A stretch of 64,000 bases of DNA, from assembly GCF_900114355.1 (NCBI RefSeq), contig NZ_FOSS01000002.1, forward strand, positions 851,277-915,276, in the 5' to 3' direction. The stretch's first letter is position 1. Each line of letters begins with the position of its first letter. Source of the DNA: Lysobacter sp. cf310. Its GTDB lineage: Bacteria; Pseudomonadota; Gammaproteobacteria; Xanthomonadales; Xanthomonadaceae. Below the pieces are notes generated by a model. The model was not told the DNA's origin. It did no database searches and worked only from the letters and a program-made list of their open reading frames with translations. Below are positions 47,052-56,608 of the stretch, one piece after another. The position numbers and the translations under genes were made by a program.

Positions 47052-48755
47052 TTAGCGCGAGGTCTTCCCGGCCTTGCTCGCGGGCTTCGCGGGTTTGGTC
47101 TGCTTGAGCGCCTTGCCGGGCTTGGCGCCAGGGCGCGCGGGCCGCGGCACCGGCTTGCCGGCCTTCACCGACTGAGCGCGCAGCGACTGCAGCTGCGCCG
47201 CGCTGGCTTCCAATGCCTTGCCCACGTACTCGACGATGACGCCCTCCGCCGCCTGCAGGCTCTCGGCGATGGCGTCGATCGCCAGGCCGTCGTGATCGCG
47301 CATGAGCGATGCCAGCTTCTGCTCGTCCTCGGGCAGCTTCGCGGCCAACAGATTGACCAGAGTGCCCGCCACCGCCCGGCGCAGGTCCTGCAAGGGCAGC
47401 AGCGAGGGCGCGCCGCCCTCCTTGGCCTCGCCGCGCACGCGCGCGCTGTCGAGCAATTCGGCCAGGCCCGAACCGCGACCGGCGGTGGCCAGCATGCCGT
47501 CCACCAGGTCCGCCAACGCTCCCGGACCGACGCGCGCCAGCAACACTTCCTCCACGACCCGACCCAGCTTCAACAGCGGATCCCAGGGACAGGGATGCGG
47601 CAGCGGCAGGCGCAGTTCGGCGATCTCGTAGTCGTAACGGATCGCCGCAGCGACCAGGAACGGCCAGCAGTAACGACGGCCGATCGGCGCCAGCCAACGC
47701 ACGGTGTTGAGGTAGTAGCTGCGGATCTTCTGGTACTCGGGCGTCGGCATGCCGCCGGCGTACAGGCCGGTCCTGGGCAAGCCGGTGCTCGGGTCGTTGC
47801 CCGCGCCGGAGCCGTTGAGGTTGATGTTGACGAAGTGGTGCCAGGTCGCGTCGCACACGATCCGTCCGGCCGCAGCCGGGTCGCCGTCGTAGGCCGAGAT
47901 CGCGCCGAAGCTGCGCGGGTAGACCGGCGGCTTGGTGCCGCTGGAGGTCGGCGCGCCGCTGACGATGAAGCGTCCCGCCGACATCGAGACCGCCACCACC
48001 ACCGGCGCGATCCGCGCGCCGCCGCCGCTGGGCGCGGGCCATTCCTCGATTCCGGCGAAGTTGCCGGCGACCGGCGTCGGCGCCAGGCAACGGCTTTCGT
48101 GCGGATGGTCGGGCAGATAGTCCACCGCGCCGGAACTGTGGCGCAGCACCGGATGCACGGCCCAGGTCGAGGCGACGAAGGGATCGCCGCCGTTGGAGAA
48201 GAACACCGGGAACATACGTTGCGGAATCGCGTCGGCCTGATCGTTGAACTGCTTGATGCCGTCGGCGCCCGGCTCCAGCACGGTGTCGTGGCGGTCGACG
48301 GTGGCCATCGGAATGCTGGCCCAATCGCGCATCGAGCGGATCCGCGGCAGGTTGGCGCCCATGCCCGCGCCGATGGTGTCGTGATCGCCGGTGGCGAACA
48401 TGCCGCCGCCGTCGCGCATGAACTGGGCGATGCGCTGCTGCTCGGCCGCCTGCAAGGCGGTGGTGCTGAAGGCGAACAGCCAGATCTGGTCGTAGTTGGC
48501 GACGGTCACCGCGGTGGCGGCCGTCGCGAAGTTGTAGCTACCGGAAATGCTGAGGCCCGGGCCCGCGCCTGAGCGATGCGCGGTGGTCACGGTGTGGCCC
48601 GCGTTACGCACGATCTGCACGAACTCGGACAGCCCGAAACCGGCGGTGCCGAAGTCGAGCGAACTGTCGGCCACCATCAGGATGCGTTGCGGGCAGGGAA
48701 ACTTGTAGAGGATCTCGATGTACGGATTGCCGTTGATGAAAATATCGCCGGGCAT
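47052..48755 (-). CDS. Large protein with an N-terminal flavodoxin/ThuA-like fold, function unknown
   Basis: A 567-aa protein without signal peptide. Residues 20-130 (RILMVADSSLDFGTAGFGLS, VRNAGHTVTTAH, YDQIWLFAFSTTAL, MRDGGGMFATGDHDT) follow the alpha/beta plan of class-I glutamine amidotransferase or ThuA-like domains, with a GDHD in place of a nucleophile elbow. A central part has conserved-looking WHHFVNINLNGSG and RYYCWPFLVAA-like segments. The last 70 residues are helical, then Lys/Pro/Ala-rich (PGKALKQTKPAKPASKAGKT). GGAGAAG precedes the ATG at 48755. No domain assignment is secure. Confidence 0.6.
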   Translation of the reverse strand: MPGDIFINGNPYIEILYKFPCPQRILMVADSSLDFGTAGFGLSEFVQIVRNAGHTVTTAHRSGAGPGLSISGSYNFATAATAVTVANYDQIWLFAFSTTALQAAEQQRIAQFMRDGGGMFATGDHDTIGAGMGANLPRIRSMRDWASIPMATVDRHDTVLEPGADGIKQFNDQADAIPQRMFPVFFSNGGDPFVASTWAVHPVLRHSSGAVDYLPDHPHESRCLAPTPVAGNFAGIEEWPAPSGGGARIAPVVVAVSMSAGRFIVSGAPTSSGTKPPVYPRSFGAISAYDGDPAAAGRIVCDATWHHFVNINLNGSGAGNDPSTGLPRTGLYAGGMPTPEYQKIRSYYLNTVRWLAPIGRRYCWPFLVAAAIRYDYEIAELRLPLPHPCPWDPLLKLGRVVEEVLLARVGPGALADLVDGMLATAGRGSGLAELLDSARVRGEAKEGGAPSLLPLQDLRRAVAGTLVNLLAAKLPEDEQKLASLMRDHDGLAIDAIAESLQAAEGVIVEYVGKALEASAAQLQSLRAQSVKAGKPVPRPARPGAKPGKALKQTKPAKPASKAGKTSR

Positions 48756-48970
48756 GAACTTCTCCTTGTCGTGTCGACGGTAGGCACGCTATGCGCGTCG
48801 CCGGTGCAACGGCCTTCTGGCCGCATAACTCCCTGTGCGAAGGTGAACGCAACGCGCGTTCCGAATCGGCCAAGCCGGCCCCACCACGCCGCCCTCACCC
48901 GCTGACCTCTCGGTCCTACGCATCGCGTTTGACGCCCGCCCGGCCGCGCTTGCGGCCGGGCCGCAAATAG

Positions 48971-49002
48971 GTGTATATACACGCCAATTACATGCATATG
49001 CA
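48971..49002. promoter_or_regulatory. Two palindromes in the marR leader/start region
   Basis: GTGTATATACAC (48971-48982) is a 12-bp perfect palindrome and TGCATATGCA (48993-49002) a 10-bp one, 22 bp apart centre to centre, i.e. on the same helical face. They lie across the start of the MarR-type gene and suggest autoregulation. Confidence 0.55.
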
Positions 49003-49498
49003 CCCAATGCCATCCTCCGCGCCCTCGAAACACCGCAGCAGCGCCGGCGACGATCGTCCGCGCGGAAGCGATCCCGCGACCTCGCCGTGCACCTGCTTCC
49101 GGGTACGCAAACTGACCCGGCTGATGAGCCAGCGCTACGACCAGGCGCTGGCGCCGGCGCAGCTCAATCTCAACCAGTATTCGATCCTGCGCCGCGCCAG
49201 CGCCGCGCCGCGCAGCATCGGCGAGTTCGCGCGCGAGCTGGGCATGGACCGCAGCACCCTCAGCCGCGATCTCAAGCCGTTGGTCGCCGCCGGCTGGGTC
49301 GCGACCGCGGCCGGCGAGGACGCGCGCCAGCGCCGGATCCAGGTCACCCCCGCCGGCAAGCGCGCGATCGCGCGCGCGATCCCGCTGTGGCAGGCCGCGC
49401 AGGACGCCATCGAACGCGAACTCGGCCGCGACGGCCTGCTCGCGCTGCACGCACAACTCGATCTTGCGATCGCCCAACTGCAAGGACCCCGCGCATGA
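48992..49498 (+). CDS. MarR-family regulator
   Basis: A roughly 168-aa MarR-type winged helix: CFRVRKLTRLMSQRYDQALA, LNLNQYSILRRASAAPRSIG, ELGMDRSTLSRDLKPLVAAG and ATAAGEDARQRRIQVTPAGK (wing). The start is uncertain: ATG at 48992, 48998 and 49007 are all possible and none has a strong ribosome site; two palindromes cover the region. Its stop overlaps the ATG of the MFS gene (ATGA), so it most likely regulates that transporter. Confidence 0.85.
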   Translation: MHMHPMPSSAPSKHRSSAGDDRPRGSDPATSPCTCFRVRKLTRLMSQRYDQALAPAQLNLNQYSILRRASAAPRSIGEFARELGMDRSTLSRDLKPLVAAGWVATAAGEDARQRRIQVTPAGKRAIARAIPLWQAAQDAIERELGRDGLLALHAQLDLAIAQLQGPRA

Positions 49499-50745
49499 GC
49501 GCCGACGCCTCCGCCGTTCCGTCCGCCGCCGCGCCGACGATCCGTTACTGGCCGCTGGTGCTGGCCGCCACCGCGATGCTGATGATCACCATGGGCGTGC
49601 GCCAGTCGCTGGGCCTGTTCGTGAAGCCGATCGGCGCCAGCACCGGCCTGGGCATCGCCCAGATCAGTTTCGCGCTGGCGATCGGCCAGTTGGTGTGGGG
49701 TGCGGTGCAGCCGGTGTTCGGCGCGTTCGCCGACCAGCGCGGTCCCGGCCGGGTGCTGGTGTTCGGCAGCCTGTTGCTGGTCGCGGGCATGGCGCTGACA
49801 CCGATGTTTCCGTCCGAGTGGGGCCTGCTGCTGACCCTGGGCGTGCTGGCCGCGGCCGGCGCGGGCGCCGGCAGTTTCTCGATCCTGATCGGCGCGACCG
49901 CGGCGCGCGTGCCGGCGCAGAACCGCTCCATGGCCGCAGGCGTGATCAACGCCGGCGGCTCGTTCGGGCAGTTCCTGTTCGCGCCGTTCGCGCAGGCGGT
50001 GATCAGCGCCGCCGGTTGGGCCGCGGGCATGTGGGCGCTGGCGGTGGCGGCCTTGGCGACGCTGCCCCTGGCCTGGCCGCTGCGACGGCGCCAGGCGCCC
50101 GTCGGCGCGACCGCGGCCGCGACGCCGGCGCCGGGCATCGGCCTGCGCGAGCAGGTGGGCATCGCGCTGCGCGATCGCAGCTACTGGTGCCTGCACATCG
50201 GCTTCTTCACCTGCGGCTTCCACATCGCCTTCCTAGTTACCCACCTGCCCGGCGAGATCGCGCTGTGCGGCCTGCCCGACAGCGTGTCGGCGATTTCGCT
50301 GGCGGTGATCGGTCTGTTCAACGTCGCCGGCAGCCTGGTCGCGGGCGCACTGGGTCAGCGCTATCGCATGAAGTACCTGCTGGCGGCGATGTACGCGAGC
50401 CGCGCGGCGATGATCGGCCTCTACCTGGTGTCGCCGCCGACGCCGACCACGTTCTTCATCTTCGCCGCCGGCCTGGGCCTGACCTGGCTGGCCACGGTGC
50501 CGCCGACCGCGGGCCTGGTCGGCAAACTGTTCGGGCCGCGTTACCTGGGCACCTTGTTCGGCCTGACCCTGCTGTCGCACCAGATCGGCGGTTTCTTCGG
50601 CGCCTGGTTCGGCGGTTTGGCGATGGCGAAGTTCGGCGACTACACCTGGATGTGGTACGCCGACATCGTGCTGGCCCTGCTGGCCGCCGTCGCCAACCTG
50701 CCGATCCGCGAGGCGCGCGTGCAGCGCGCGCTGGCGACGGCGTAA
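49495..50745 (+). CDS. MFS transporter (oxalate/formate-antiporter-like group)
   Basis: A 416-aa inner-membrane protein with twelve helices in two halves. GVRQSLGLFVKPIGASTGLG and QPVFGAFADQRGPGRVLVFG are characteristic of the MFS subgroup with the OFA type; the second half starts near SYWCLHIGFFTCGFHIAFLV. Its substrate is unknown. Translation is coupled to the MarR gene by a 4-nt overlap, so efflux or uptake is probably induced by the ligand of that regulator. Confidence 0.9.
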   Translation: MSADASAVPSAAAPTIRYWPLVLAATAMLMITMGVRQSLGLFVKPIGASTGLGIAQISFALAIGQLVWGAVQPVFGAFADQRGPGRVLVFGSLLLVAGMALTPMFPSEWGLLLTLGVLAAAGAGAGSFSILIGATAARVPAQNRSMAAGVINAGGSFGQFLFAPFAQAVISAAGWAAGMWALAVAALATLPLAWPLRRRQAPVGATAAATPAPGIGLREQVGIALRDRSYWCLHIGFFTCGFHIAFLVTHLPGEIALCGLPDSVSAISLAVIGLFNVAGSLVAGALGQRYRMKYLLAAMYASRAAMIGLYLVSPPTPTTFFIFAAGLGLTWLATVPPTAGLVGKLFGPRYLGTLFGLTLLSHQIGGFFGAWFGGLAMAKFGDYTWMWYADIVLALLAAVANLPIREARVQRALATA

Positions 50746-50766
50746 GTCCGGGCCTAGGGCTTTGGG

Positions 50767-50945
50767 GTAGGAGCGGCGTAAGCCGCGACCGCGCCACGAC
50801 GCTTACGACGCTTACGACGCTTACGACGCTTACGACGCTTACGACGCTTACGACGCGAGCATCGAACAGCGTATGGATGCGCAAGTGACAAGCTTGCGCG
50901 GATGTTCGCGTTTTCGTGGTCGCGGCTTACGCCGCTCCTACCCCA
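50767..50945. repeat. REP pair enclosing a 9-bp tandem
   Basis: A GTAGGAGCGGCGTAAGCCGC unit (50767) and its inverse GCGGCTTACGCCGCTCCTAC (50924-50943) flank the region between the convergent MFS and zur genes; a tandem array lies inside. Confidence 0.85.
50797..50856. repeat. 9-bp tandem array CGACGCTTA x6
   Basis: Six exact units of CGACGCTTA (50797-50850) plus a partial CGACGC. Perfect identity indicates recent expansion by slippage; the array sits in the middle of an inverted REP pair and outside any gene. Confidence 0.95.
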
Positions 50946-50957
50946 CAGCGCTGCCGC

Positions 50958-51449
50958 TCAAGCCGCCTGCTTGGCCACGCAGTCCGCGCACATGCCGTGC
51001 ACTTCCAGGGTCTGCGCCTGCGGCGCGAAGCCCAGGGCGCGCGCGCGCGATTCCAGCAGGTCGACGATGCGCTCGTCTTCCAGCTCGGTCGCCGATTGGC
51101 AGCTGTCGCAGATCAGGAACGGCACCGCATGCTGGGCGCCGCCCGGATGGTGGCAGCCGACGAAGGCGTTGATCGAGGCCAGCTTGTGGATGAAGCCGTG
51201 CTCGAGCAGGAAATCCAGGGCGCGGTACACCGTCGGCGGCGCGGCCGCGTCGTGGGTGGCCTTCATGCGATCGAGCAGGTCGTAGGCCTTCATCGGCTTG
51301 CCGGCGTCGGCGATCAGACGCAGGGCGTGGGCGCGGATCGGCGTGAGCCGCAGCCCGCGCTGCTCGCAGGCCCGCTCGACCTCGTGCACGAAGGCGTCGC
51401 CGTCGTGGACGTGGTGCTTGGGGTCGGTGCAGGCGGTGTGGCTGCTCAT
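50958..51449 (-). CDS. zur: Zinc uptake regulator Zur (Fur family)
   Basis: A 163-aa Fur-family repressor: LTPIRAHALRLIADAGKPMK, the recognition helix TVYRALDFLLEHGFIHKLAS, then the structural zinc Cys pairs C114/C117 (CDSC) and C154/C157 (CADC) and the regulatory His residues near CHHPGG. The N-terminus is His-rich (DPKHHVHDGD). The pattern is that of Zur rather than Fur. It probably represses the ZnuD-like/MerC-domain pair at 44.4-46.9 kb through the box at 44839. GGAGC precedes the ATG. gltX lies 31 bp upstream in the same direction. Confidence 0.9.
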   Translation of the reverse strand: MSSHTACTDPKHHVHDGDAFVHEVERACEQRGLRLTPIRAHALRLIADAGKPMKAYDLLDRMKATHDAAAPPTVYRALDFLLEHGFIHKLASINAFVGCHHPGGAQHAVPFLICDSCQSATELEDERIVDLLESRARALGFAPQAQTLEVHGMCADCVAKQAA

Positions 51450-51480
51450 GGCGGGCTCCGATGGACGCGCGCGACGCGTC

Positions 51481-52881
51481 CTAGGCAGGGATCTTAATAA
51501 GGGCGGCGTCGATGCGCTGCAAGGCCTGGGCCTGGCCGGCCAGGTAGACCGTATGCGAGATGTCCGGGCTGACCTGGGTGCCGGTGATGGCCACGCGCAG
51601 CGGCTGGGCGACCTTGCCCATGCCGATGCCCAGGGCTTCGGCGGCCGCGTGCAGGGCCGCGGCCACGGCCTCGGCGGTCCAGGCCTCGAGCGCGGCCAGG
51701 CGCGTGCGCGCCTCGGCCAGCGGCGCCTGTGCCGCGGCGTTCAGGTGCTTGGCGACCGCGGCTTCGTCGTATGCCTGCAGCGGGCGGTACCAGACCGCCG
51801 CGCGCTCGGCCATGTCCTTGAGGGTCTGCACGCGGTCGCGCAGCGCGATCACCACGTCGGCCGGCGCCGGGCCGGCAGCGAGGTCGTAACCGTTGTTCAG
51901 CAGGTGCCACTCCAGATGCTTGCCGACTTCGACCGGATCGTCGTTCTTCAGGTATTGCTGGTTCAGCCAGCCCAACTTGGCCGAATCCAGGCGCGAGGCC
52001 TTGGAGTTCACGTCCTCCAGCTTGAACAGCCGGGTCATCTCCTCGATCGAGAAGATTTCCTGATCGCCGTGCGACCAGCCCAGGCGCACCAGGTAGTTCA
52101 GCAGCGCGTGCGGCAGATAGCCCTCGTCGCGGTACTGCATGACGTCGGCCGCGCCGGTGCGCTTGGACAGCTTGTTGCCGTCCTCGTCGAGGATCATCGG
52201 CAGGTGGGCGAAATGCGGCACCGGCGCGCCCAGCGCGCGGTAGATGTTGATCTGGCGCGGGGTGTTGTTGACGTGGTCGTCGCCGCGCACCACGTCGGTG
52301 ATGCCCATGTCCAGATCGTCGACCACGACCGCGAAGTTGTAGGTCGGGTAGCCGTCGGCGCGGAAGATCACCAGATCGTCGAGCTCGCTGTTGGCGATCT
52401 CGATGGTGCCCTTGACCTTGTCGTCGAACGCCACCGTGCCCGCCAGCGGATTCTTGAAGCGGATCACCCGGTTCGGGTCGTCGCGGTAGGGCTCGTTGCG
52501 GTCGCGGTAGGCGCCGTTGTAGCGCGGCTTCTCCTTGGCCGCCATCGCCGCGTCGCGCGCGGCCGCGAGCTCCTCGCGGGTCTCGTAGGCGTAGTAGGCG
52601 GTGCCGGCGGCGACCATCTGCTCGGCGACTTCGCGATAACGCGCCAGGCGCTGGGTCTGATAGATCGGGCCCTCGTCGTAGCCCAGGCCCAGCCAGTCCA
52701 TCGCCTCCAGGATCGCGTCGATCGCGGCCTGGGTGCTGCGCTCCTGGTCGGTGTCCTCGATGCGCAGGATGAACTGGCCGCCCGCGCGGCGCGCTTCCAG
52801 CCAGCAGTACAGCGCGGTGCGCGCGCCGCCGATGTGCAGGTAGCCGGTGGGACTGGGAGCGAAGCGGGTGCGGCAGGTCAT
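51481..52881 (-). CDS. gltX: Glutamate--tRNA ligase
   Basis: A 466-aa class I aminoacyl-tRNA synthetase: HIGH-type [20 protein letters not shown] (residues 6-25), [40 protein letters not shown] and KLSKR (KMSKS) in [20 protein letters not shown], followed by the anticodon-binding helical domain. It charges tRNA-Glu in the cytosol. Start at 52881. Placement directly upstream of zur on the same strand suggests that they share a transcript. Confidence 0.97.
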   Translation of the reverse strand: MTCRTRFAPSPTGYLHIGGARTALYCWLEARRAGGQFILRIEDTDQERSTQAAIDAILEAMDWLGLGYDEGPIYQTQRLARYREVAEQMVAAGTAYYAYETREELAAARDAAMAAKEKPRYNGAYRDRNEPYRDDPNRVIRFKNPLAGTVAFDDKVKGTIEIANSELDDLVIFRADGYPTYNFAVVVDDLDMGITDVVRGDDHVNNTPRQINIYRALGAPVPHFAHLPMILDEDGNKLSKRTGAADVMQYRDEGYLPHALLNYLVRLGWSHGDQEIFSIEEMTRLFKLEDVNSKASRLDSAKLGWLNQQYLKNDDPVEVGKHLEWHLLNNGYDLAAGPAPADVVIALRDRVQTLKDMAERAAVWYRPLQAYDEAAVAKHLNAAAQAPLAEARTRLAALEAWTAEAVAAALHAAAEALGIGMGKVAQPLRVAITGTQVSPDISHTVYLAGQAQALQRIDAALIKIPA

Positions 52882-53049
52882 GCGGGGCTCGGATGGATCG
52901 GGGAATCGGCCATTTTAACGGAGTGGCCGCGGCGCTGCCGGCCGCGCCCGCGATGCCCGGTTCCGGCGTCGCGGGCCGTCCCGACCGCCGCAAATCCGGC
53001 CGCGCCGCGCCGGGCCTGTCGCCCGGCGCCGGTGCCCTAAACTAGGCCG

Positions 53050-53784
53050 ATGACGACCCTCTTCATTTCCGATCTGCATCTGGACGCCGAACGCCCGCAG
53101 ACCACCGCCCTGTTCGGCCAGTTCCTGCGCTCCGAGGCCCGCGGCGCCGACGCGCTGTACATCCTGGGCGACCTGTTCGAAGCCTGGGTCGGCGACGACG
53201 ACCCCTCCGAGACCGGCGCCTACGTGTCCGCCGAGCTGCGCGCGCTGGCCGACAGCGGCGTGCCGGTGTCGTTCATCCGCGGCAATCGCGATTTCCTGCT
53301 CGGCGAGGACTACGCGCGCCGCGCCGGCATGCGCATCCTGCCCGACCCGGCGGTGGTGGTGCTGTACGGCCAGCCGACCCTGATCCAGCACGGCGACCTG
53401 CTGTGCACCGACGATGTCGCCTATCAGCAGTTCCGCGCCCAGACCCGCGACCCGGCCTGGCAGGCGCAGTTCCTGGCCCAGCCGCTGGCCGCGCGATTGG
53501 CGTTCGCGCAGCAGGCGCGCGCGGCCAGCAAGGCCCACCAGTCCGGCCTGCGCGACGCCGGCACCATGGAAACCATCACCGACGTCTCGCCGGCCACCGT
53601 CGACAGCGTGTTCGCGCGCTACGGCCTGGCCCGCATGATCCACGGCCACACCCACCGCCCCGCCGTGCACGAGCTGGACGTGGCGGGCAGCGCGCGCCAG
53701 CGCGTGGTGCTGGGCGACTGGTACGACCAGGGCTCGGTGCTGCGGGTGAACCGCGATGGTCTGCAACTGCAGGCGCTGAGCTGA
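53050..53784 (+). CDS. lpxH: UDP-2,3-diacylglucosamine diphosphatase
   Basis: A 244-aa calcineurin-like phosphoesterase. All LpxH metal motifs are present: [50 protein letters not shown] and the C-terminal GHTHRPAVH. It removes UMP from UDP-diacylglucosamine in lipid A synthesis at the inner membrane. It is divergent from gltX. Start at 53050. Confidence 0.96.
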   Translation: MTTLFISDLHLDAERPQTTALFGQFLRSEARGADALYILGDLFEAWVGDDDPSETGAYVSAELRALADSGVPVSFIRGNRDFLLGEDYARRAGMRILPDPAVVVLYGQPTLIQHGDLLCTDDVAYQQFRAQTRDPAWQAQFLAQPLAARLAFAQQARAASKAHQSGLRDAGTMETITDVSPATVDSVFARYGLARMIHGHTHRPAVHELDVAGSARQRVVLGDWYDQGSVLRVNRDGLQLQALS

Positions 53785-53809
53785 ACTTCGCGGCGTCGCT
53801 CCGGGCGAC

Positions 53810-53891
53810 GTAGGGTGCGGTGGCAACCGCACCATCGCGGGCGCCCGATCGGCGCGAAGGTGCGGTTCGCCTTTGGCTCACCGCACCCTAC
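53810..53891. repeat. GTAGGGTGCGGTG inverted repeat
   Basis: GTAGGGTGCGGTG (53810-53822) is repeated inverted at 53879-53891 around a segment that itself contains CCGCACC and GGTGCGG copies. It is a dispersed mini-element common in related genomes, between lpxH and the convergent receptor gene. Confidence 0.8.
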
Positions 53892-53950
53892 TGTTTCGTC
53901 GCTGTAGCAGGTCGAAGCAAGCATCTCCCCGAGAGGAGATGCCGCCTGGA

Positions 53951-56200
53951 TCAGAACTTCACTTCCGCGGTCAGGAACATCTGCCGCGGCGCGCCGGACT
54001 GCAGCGTGTAGTTCAGACCGTTCGGGTCCGAGGTCACGAAGCCGTTGGTACCGATGCTGCCGAAATACTCTTCGTCGAACAGATTGGTGACGTTGAACTG
54101 CAGCTTGAACGCGTCCGCCCAGCTCAACTCGGTCCACTCGTAGGACACGGCGGCATCGGCGACCCAGAACGATCCGACCTTGGAGTCGTTGAGATAGGTC
54201 AGGTAACGCTTGTCGGTGTACTTGGCGCCGATCTGGGCCGAGAAGCCGTCGCGGTTCCAGCGCAGCTCGGTCGCGTACAGGCGCTTGGGCGCGTCGACCA
54301 CGTCCTTGCCCTTGGCCGGGATCAGGGTGGTGCCGTCGAGATAGTCCGAGGCGTATTCCGACTTGTTCCAGGCCAGCGAGTTGTACCAGCTCAGGCCTTC
54401 GATCGGCGTCCACAGCACGGTCAGTTCGGCGCCGCGGGTCTCGACGTCGCCGACGTTGGCGAAGCTGGACGCGCAGCCGACGATGCCGGCGCAGCGCGCG
54501 ATCGCGAGCAGGCGGTTCTCGAAGTCGACGCGGTACAGCGCCACCGACGCTTCCAGGCCGTCGCGGCTGGTGCGCAGGCCGGCCTCGATGGTGCGCGAGG
54601 TTTCCGGCTCCAGCGTCGCGACCGCGGCATCGAACGCCAGCTGCGAGGTCGAGTGCGGGCCGTTCACGCCGGTGCGGAACGCGGCCATGTTCTCGCTGTA
54701 GGAGCCGAAGATCTCCTCGTGCTCGCTGAACTGCCAGCGCGCGCCGACCTGCGGCAGGAAGTTGTCCTCCGCCTCGAGCTTGCCGCCGGCACGGCTGCCG
54801 ATCAGGTTCTTGCCGTCGGTCTCCACGCGCGTGCCCTTGAAGCCGGCGTCGACCGCGACGCGGCCGTCGGCGAACTCCATGTGGTCGGTGATGTAGAACT
54901 GGCGCGTGTCGGTGTCGAAGCGCTGGCGGAACACGCGCGCGTCGGGATCGCGCAGAAAGTAGATGCCGTCGGGCGGGGTGTCGCGGCGCAGGTTGTAGAA
55001 GTTGCGCTGGACGCCGTGCGCGTTGCGCTCCAGCCACAGACCGGCCTGCAGTCGATGGTTGCCGATCTGCCAGGTCAGGCTGGGGGTGATGCCGGTGCGC
55101 TCGATGTCGTACTCGGTGGTGCGCATCGCGATCGGCACGGTCGGCGAGGCCGCGTAGGGCGTGGCCCAATGGCCCTGGCCTTCGTTGCGGTGGTAGTAGG
55201 CGGTGGCGGCGAAGCTCAGGTCTTCGCTGGCCGACCAGTCGGCCGAGACGTACAGCAGGTCGTCGTCGCGCAGGCCGCGGGCGATGTAATAGGCATCGTC
55301 GAGACTGTTCACGCCGCCGCGGAAGATGCCGCCGGCGGCGTCGATCGCGCGCTGCCAGTCGCCGGCGTAGTTGTCCCAGTCCATGCCCAGGCGGCGCGCC
55401 GAATCCAGCGACAGGTCGGCGTAGTCGGTCTCGCGCCGGCGCGACGTCGCGGCATAGCCGGTGAGCTTGAGGTTCTCGGTGGCATAGACCAGCTTGGCGT
55501 TGAATTGGGCGTTGCGCTGCGGGCCCTCGCCCTTCCACTTATCGGTGGTGTGGAAGGCGCCGCTGAGGTAGGCGCTGAACCCGTTGTGGTCGCCGGTGTC
55601 GACGCGCGCGTAGCTGCGGCGGGTGGCGTCGCTGCCGAAGGTCTGAGCCAGGCGCACGCCGTAGTCGGCGGACGGGTCGCTGCTGAAGAAGCGCAAGGTG
55701 CCGCCAAGGTTGCCGCTGGACGCGGTGTCGATCGCACCGCTGCCCTGCGACAGCTCGGCGCCGGACAGGTTCTCGCTGATGATCGCGCGGCTGATGTGCA
55801 GGCCGTTGTGGTTGCCGTAGCTCATGTCGCCCAGCGGCACGCCGTCGAGGGTGAAGCCCAGCTGCTGCTGCGAGAAGCCGCGGATGCTGAGCTTGCTCGA
55901 CCATTCGTAGTTGCCCCAGGGATCGGAGCTCTGGAAATGCACGCCCGGCAGCTTGGCCATGACCTTGAGCGGGCTGGTGCCGGCGGCTTCGCGCTGCAGG
56001 TCGGCGCGGCCCAGCGACTGGACCTGACGGGTCTGGCCGGTACCCACCACCGAGACCGCGTCCAGCGTGGTGGCGTCGTCCATGGCCGCGGCGGACGCGG
56101 CGTCGGCATCGGGCTGCGCGGCAGGCGTCTCGGCGCGTGCGGCGGCGGTGTACAGGCACAGCAGAATCGAGGCGGCGAGGATCGTCGTCTTCGTCGTCAT
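53951..56200 (-). CDS. TonB-dependent outer membrane receptor (FecA/CirA-like)
   Basis: A 749-aa receptor. Signal peptide 1-23 (AARA), TonB-box region TTLDAVSVVGTGQ, plug with SSDPWGNYEWSSKLSIRGFS and QQQLGFTLDGVPLGDMSYGN, then a beta barrel ending TLQSGAPRQMFLTAEVKF. Two Cys in RCAGIVGCASSF suggest a surface-loop disulfide. The substrate is unknown; the plug resembles receptors for ferric siderophores or for small organic compounds. The ATG at 56200 lies before the signal peptide. No adjacent transport or regulatory gene is seen. Confidence 0.92.
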   Translation of the reverse strand: MTTKTTILAASILLCLYTAAARAETPAAQPDADAASAAAMDDATTLDAVSVVGTGQTRQVQSLGRADLQREAAGTSPLKVMAKLPGVHFQSSDPWGNYEWSSKLSIRGFSQQQLGFTLDGVPLGDMSYGNHNGLHISRAIISENLSGAELSQGSGAIDTASSGNLGGTLRFFSSDPSADYGVRLAQTFGSDATRRSYARVDTGDHNGFSAYLSGAFHTTDKWKGEGPQRNAQFNAKLVYATENLKLTGYAATSRRRETDYADLSLDSARRLGMDWDNYAGDWQRAIDAAGGIFRGGVNSLDDAYYIARGLRDDDLLYVSADWSASEDLSFAATAYYHRNEGQGHWATPYAASPTVPIAMRTTEYDIERTGITPSLTWQIGNHRLQAGLWLERNAHGVQRNFYNLRRDTPPDGIYFLRDPDARVFRQRFDTDTRQFYITDHMEFADGRVAVDAGFKGTRVETDGKNLIGSRAGGKLEAEDNFLPQVGARWQFSEHEEIFGSYSENMAAFRTGVNGPHSTSQLAFDAAVATLEPETSRTIEAGLRTSRDGLEASVALYRVDFENRLLAIARCAGIVGCASSFANVGDVETRGAELTVLWTPIEGLSWYNSLAWNKSEYASDYLDGTTLIPAKGKDVVDAPKRLYATELRWNRDGFSAQIGAKYTDKRYLTYLNDSKVGSFWVADAAVSYEWTELSWADAFKLQFNVTNLFDEEYFGSIGTNGFVTSDPNGLNYTLQSGAPRQMFLTAEVKF

Positions 56201-56400
56201 GTCGGGATTTCCATCAGGGAGGCCGCCGTGCGTTGCAGATATCACTCCGGGCGGCATGCAGAGCGAAGCCGCGGAAGTCTGTCGATATCGTGTGTACGCG
56301 AGGTTGCAGTCAGAAGGCAGTTCGCCCGACAACGCTGCGCAGCGCACGCTCCCCAGCCCGATTCGCGCGCGCCAGCACCATGAATCGTCCACTCGCTTTC

Positions 56401-56491
56401 TGTGGGAGCGGCGTAAGCCGCGATGGAACCCGCTTGCGACGCGAGCCGGAAGCACGCCGGCAGCCGATCGCGGCTTACGCCGCTCCCACAG
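56401..56491. repeat. REP pair, copy
   Basis: TGTGGGAGCGGCGTAAGCCGC and the inverse GCGGCTTACGCCGCTCCCAC flank 45 bp between the receptor gene and the PI-PLC gene. The region is a divergent intergenic one, an unusual site for a REP. Confidence 0.85.
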
Positions 56492-56608
56492 ACAGCGGGG
56501 GCACGCGCGGCGGGGCGATGCGCCTGCGCCCTACCTGATTTCGGCGATTGCCGCGCCCGATCGCGCGCGGAACCATCGCGGCATCCGACACCCGTCCCGG
56601 AGTCCGCC

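Noticed and set aside
53873-56383. 836-aa plus-strand frame opposite the third TonB receptor
   Set aside because: Shadow of the receptor gene; no motif and no start signal.
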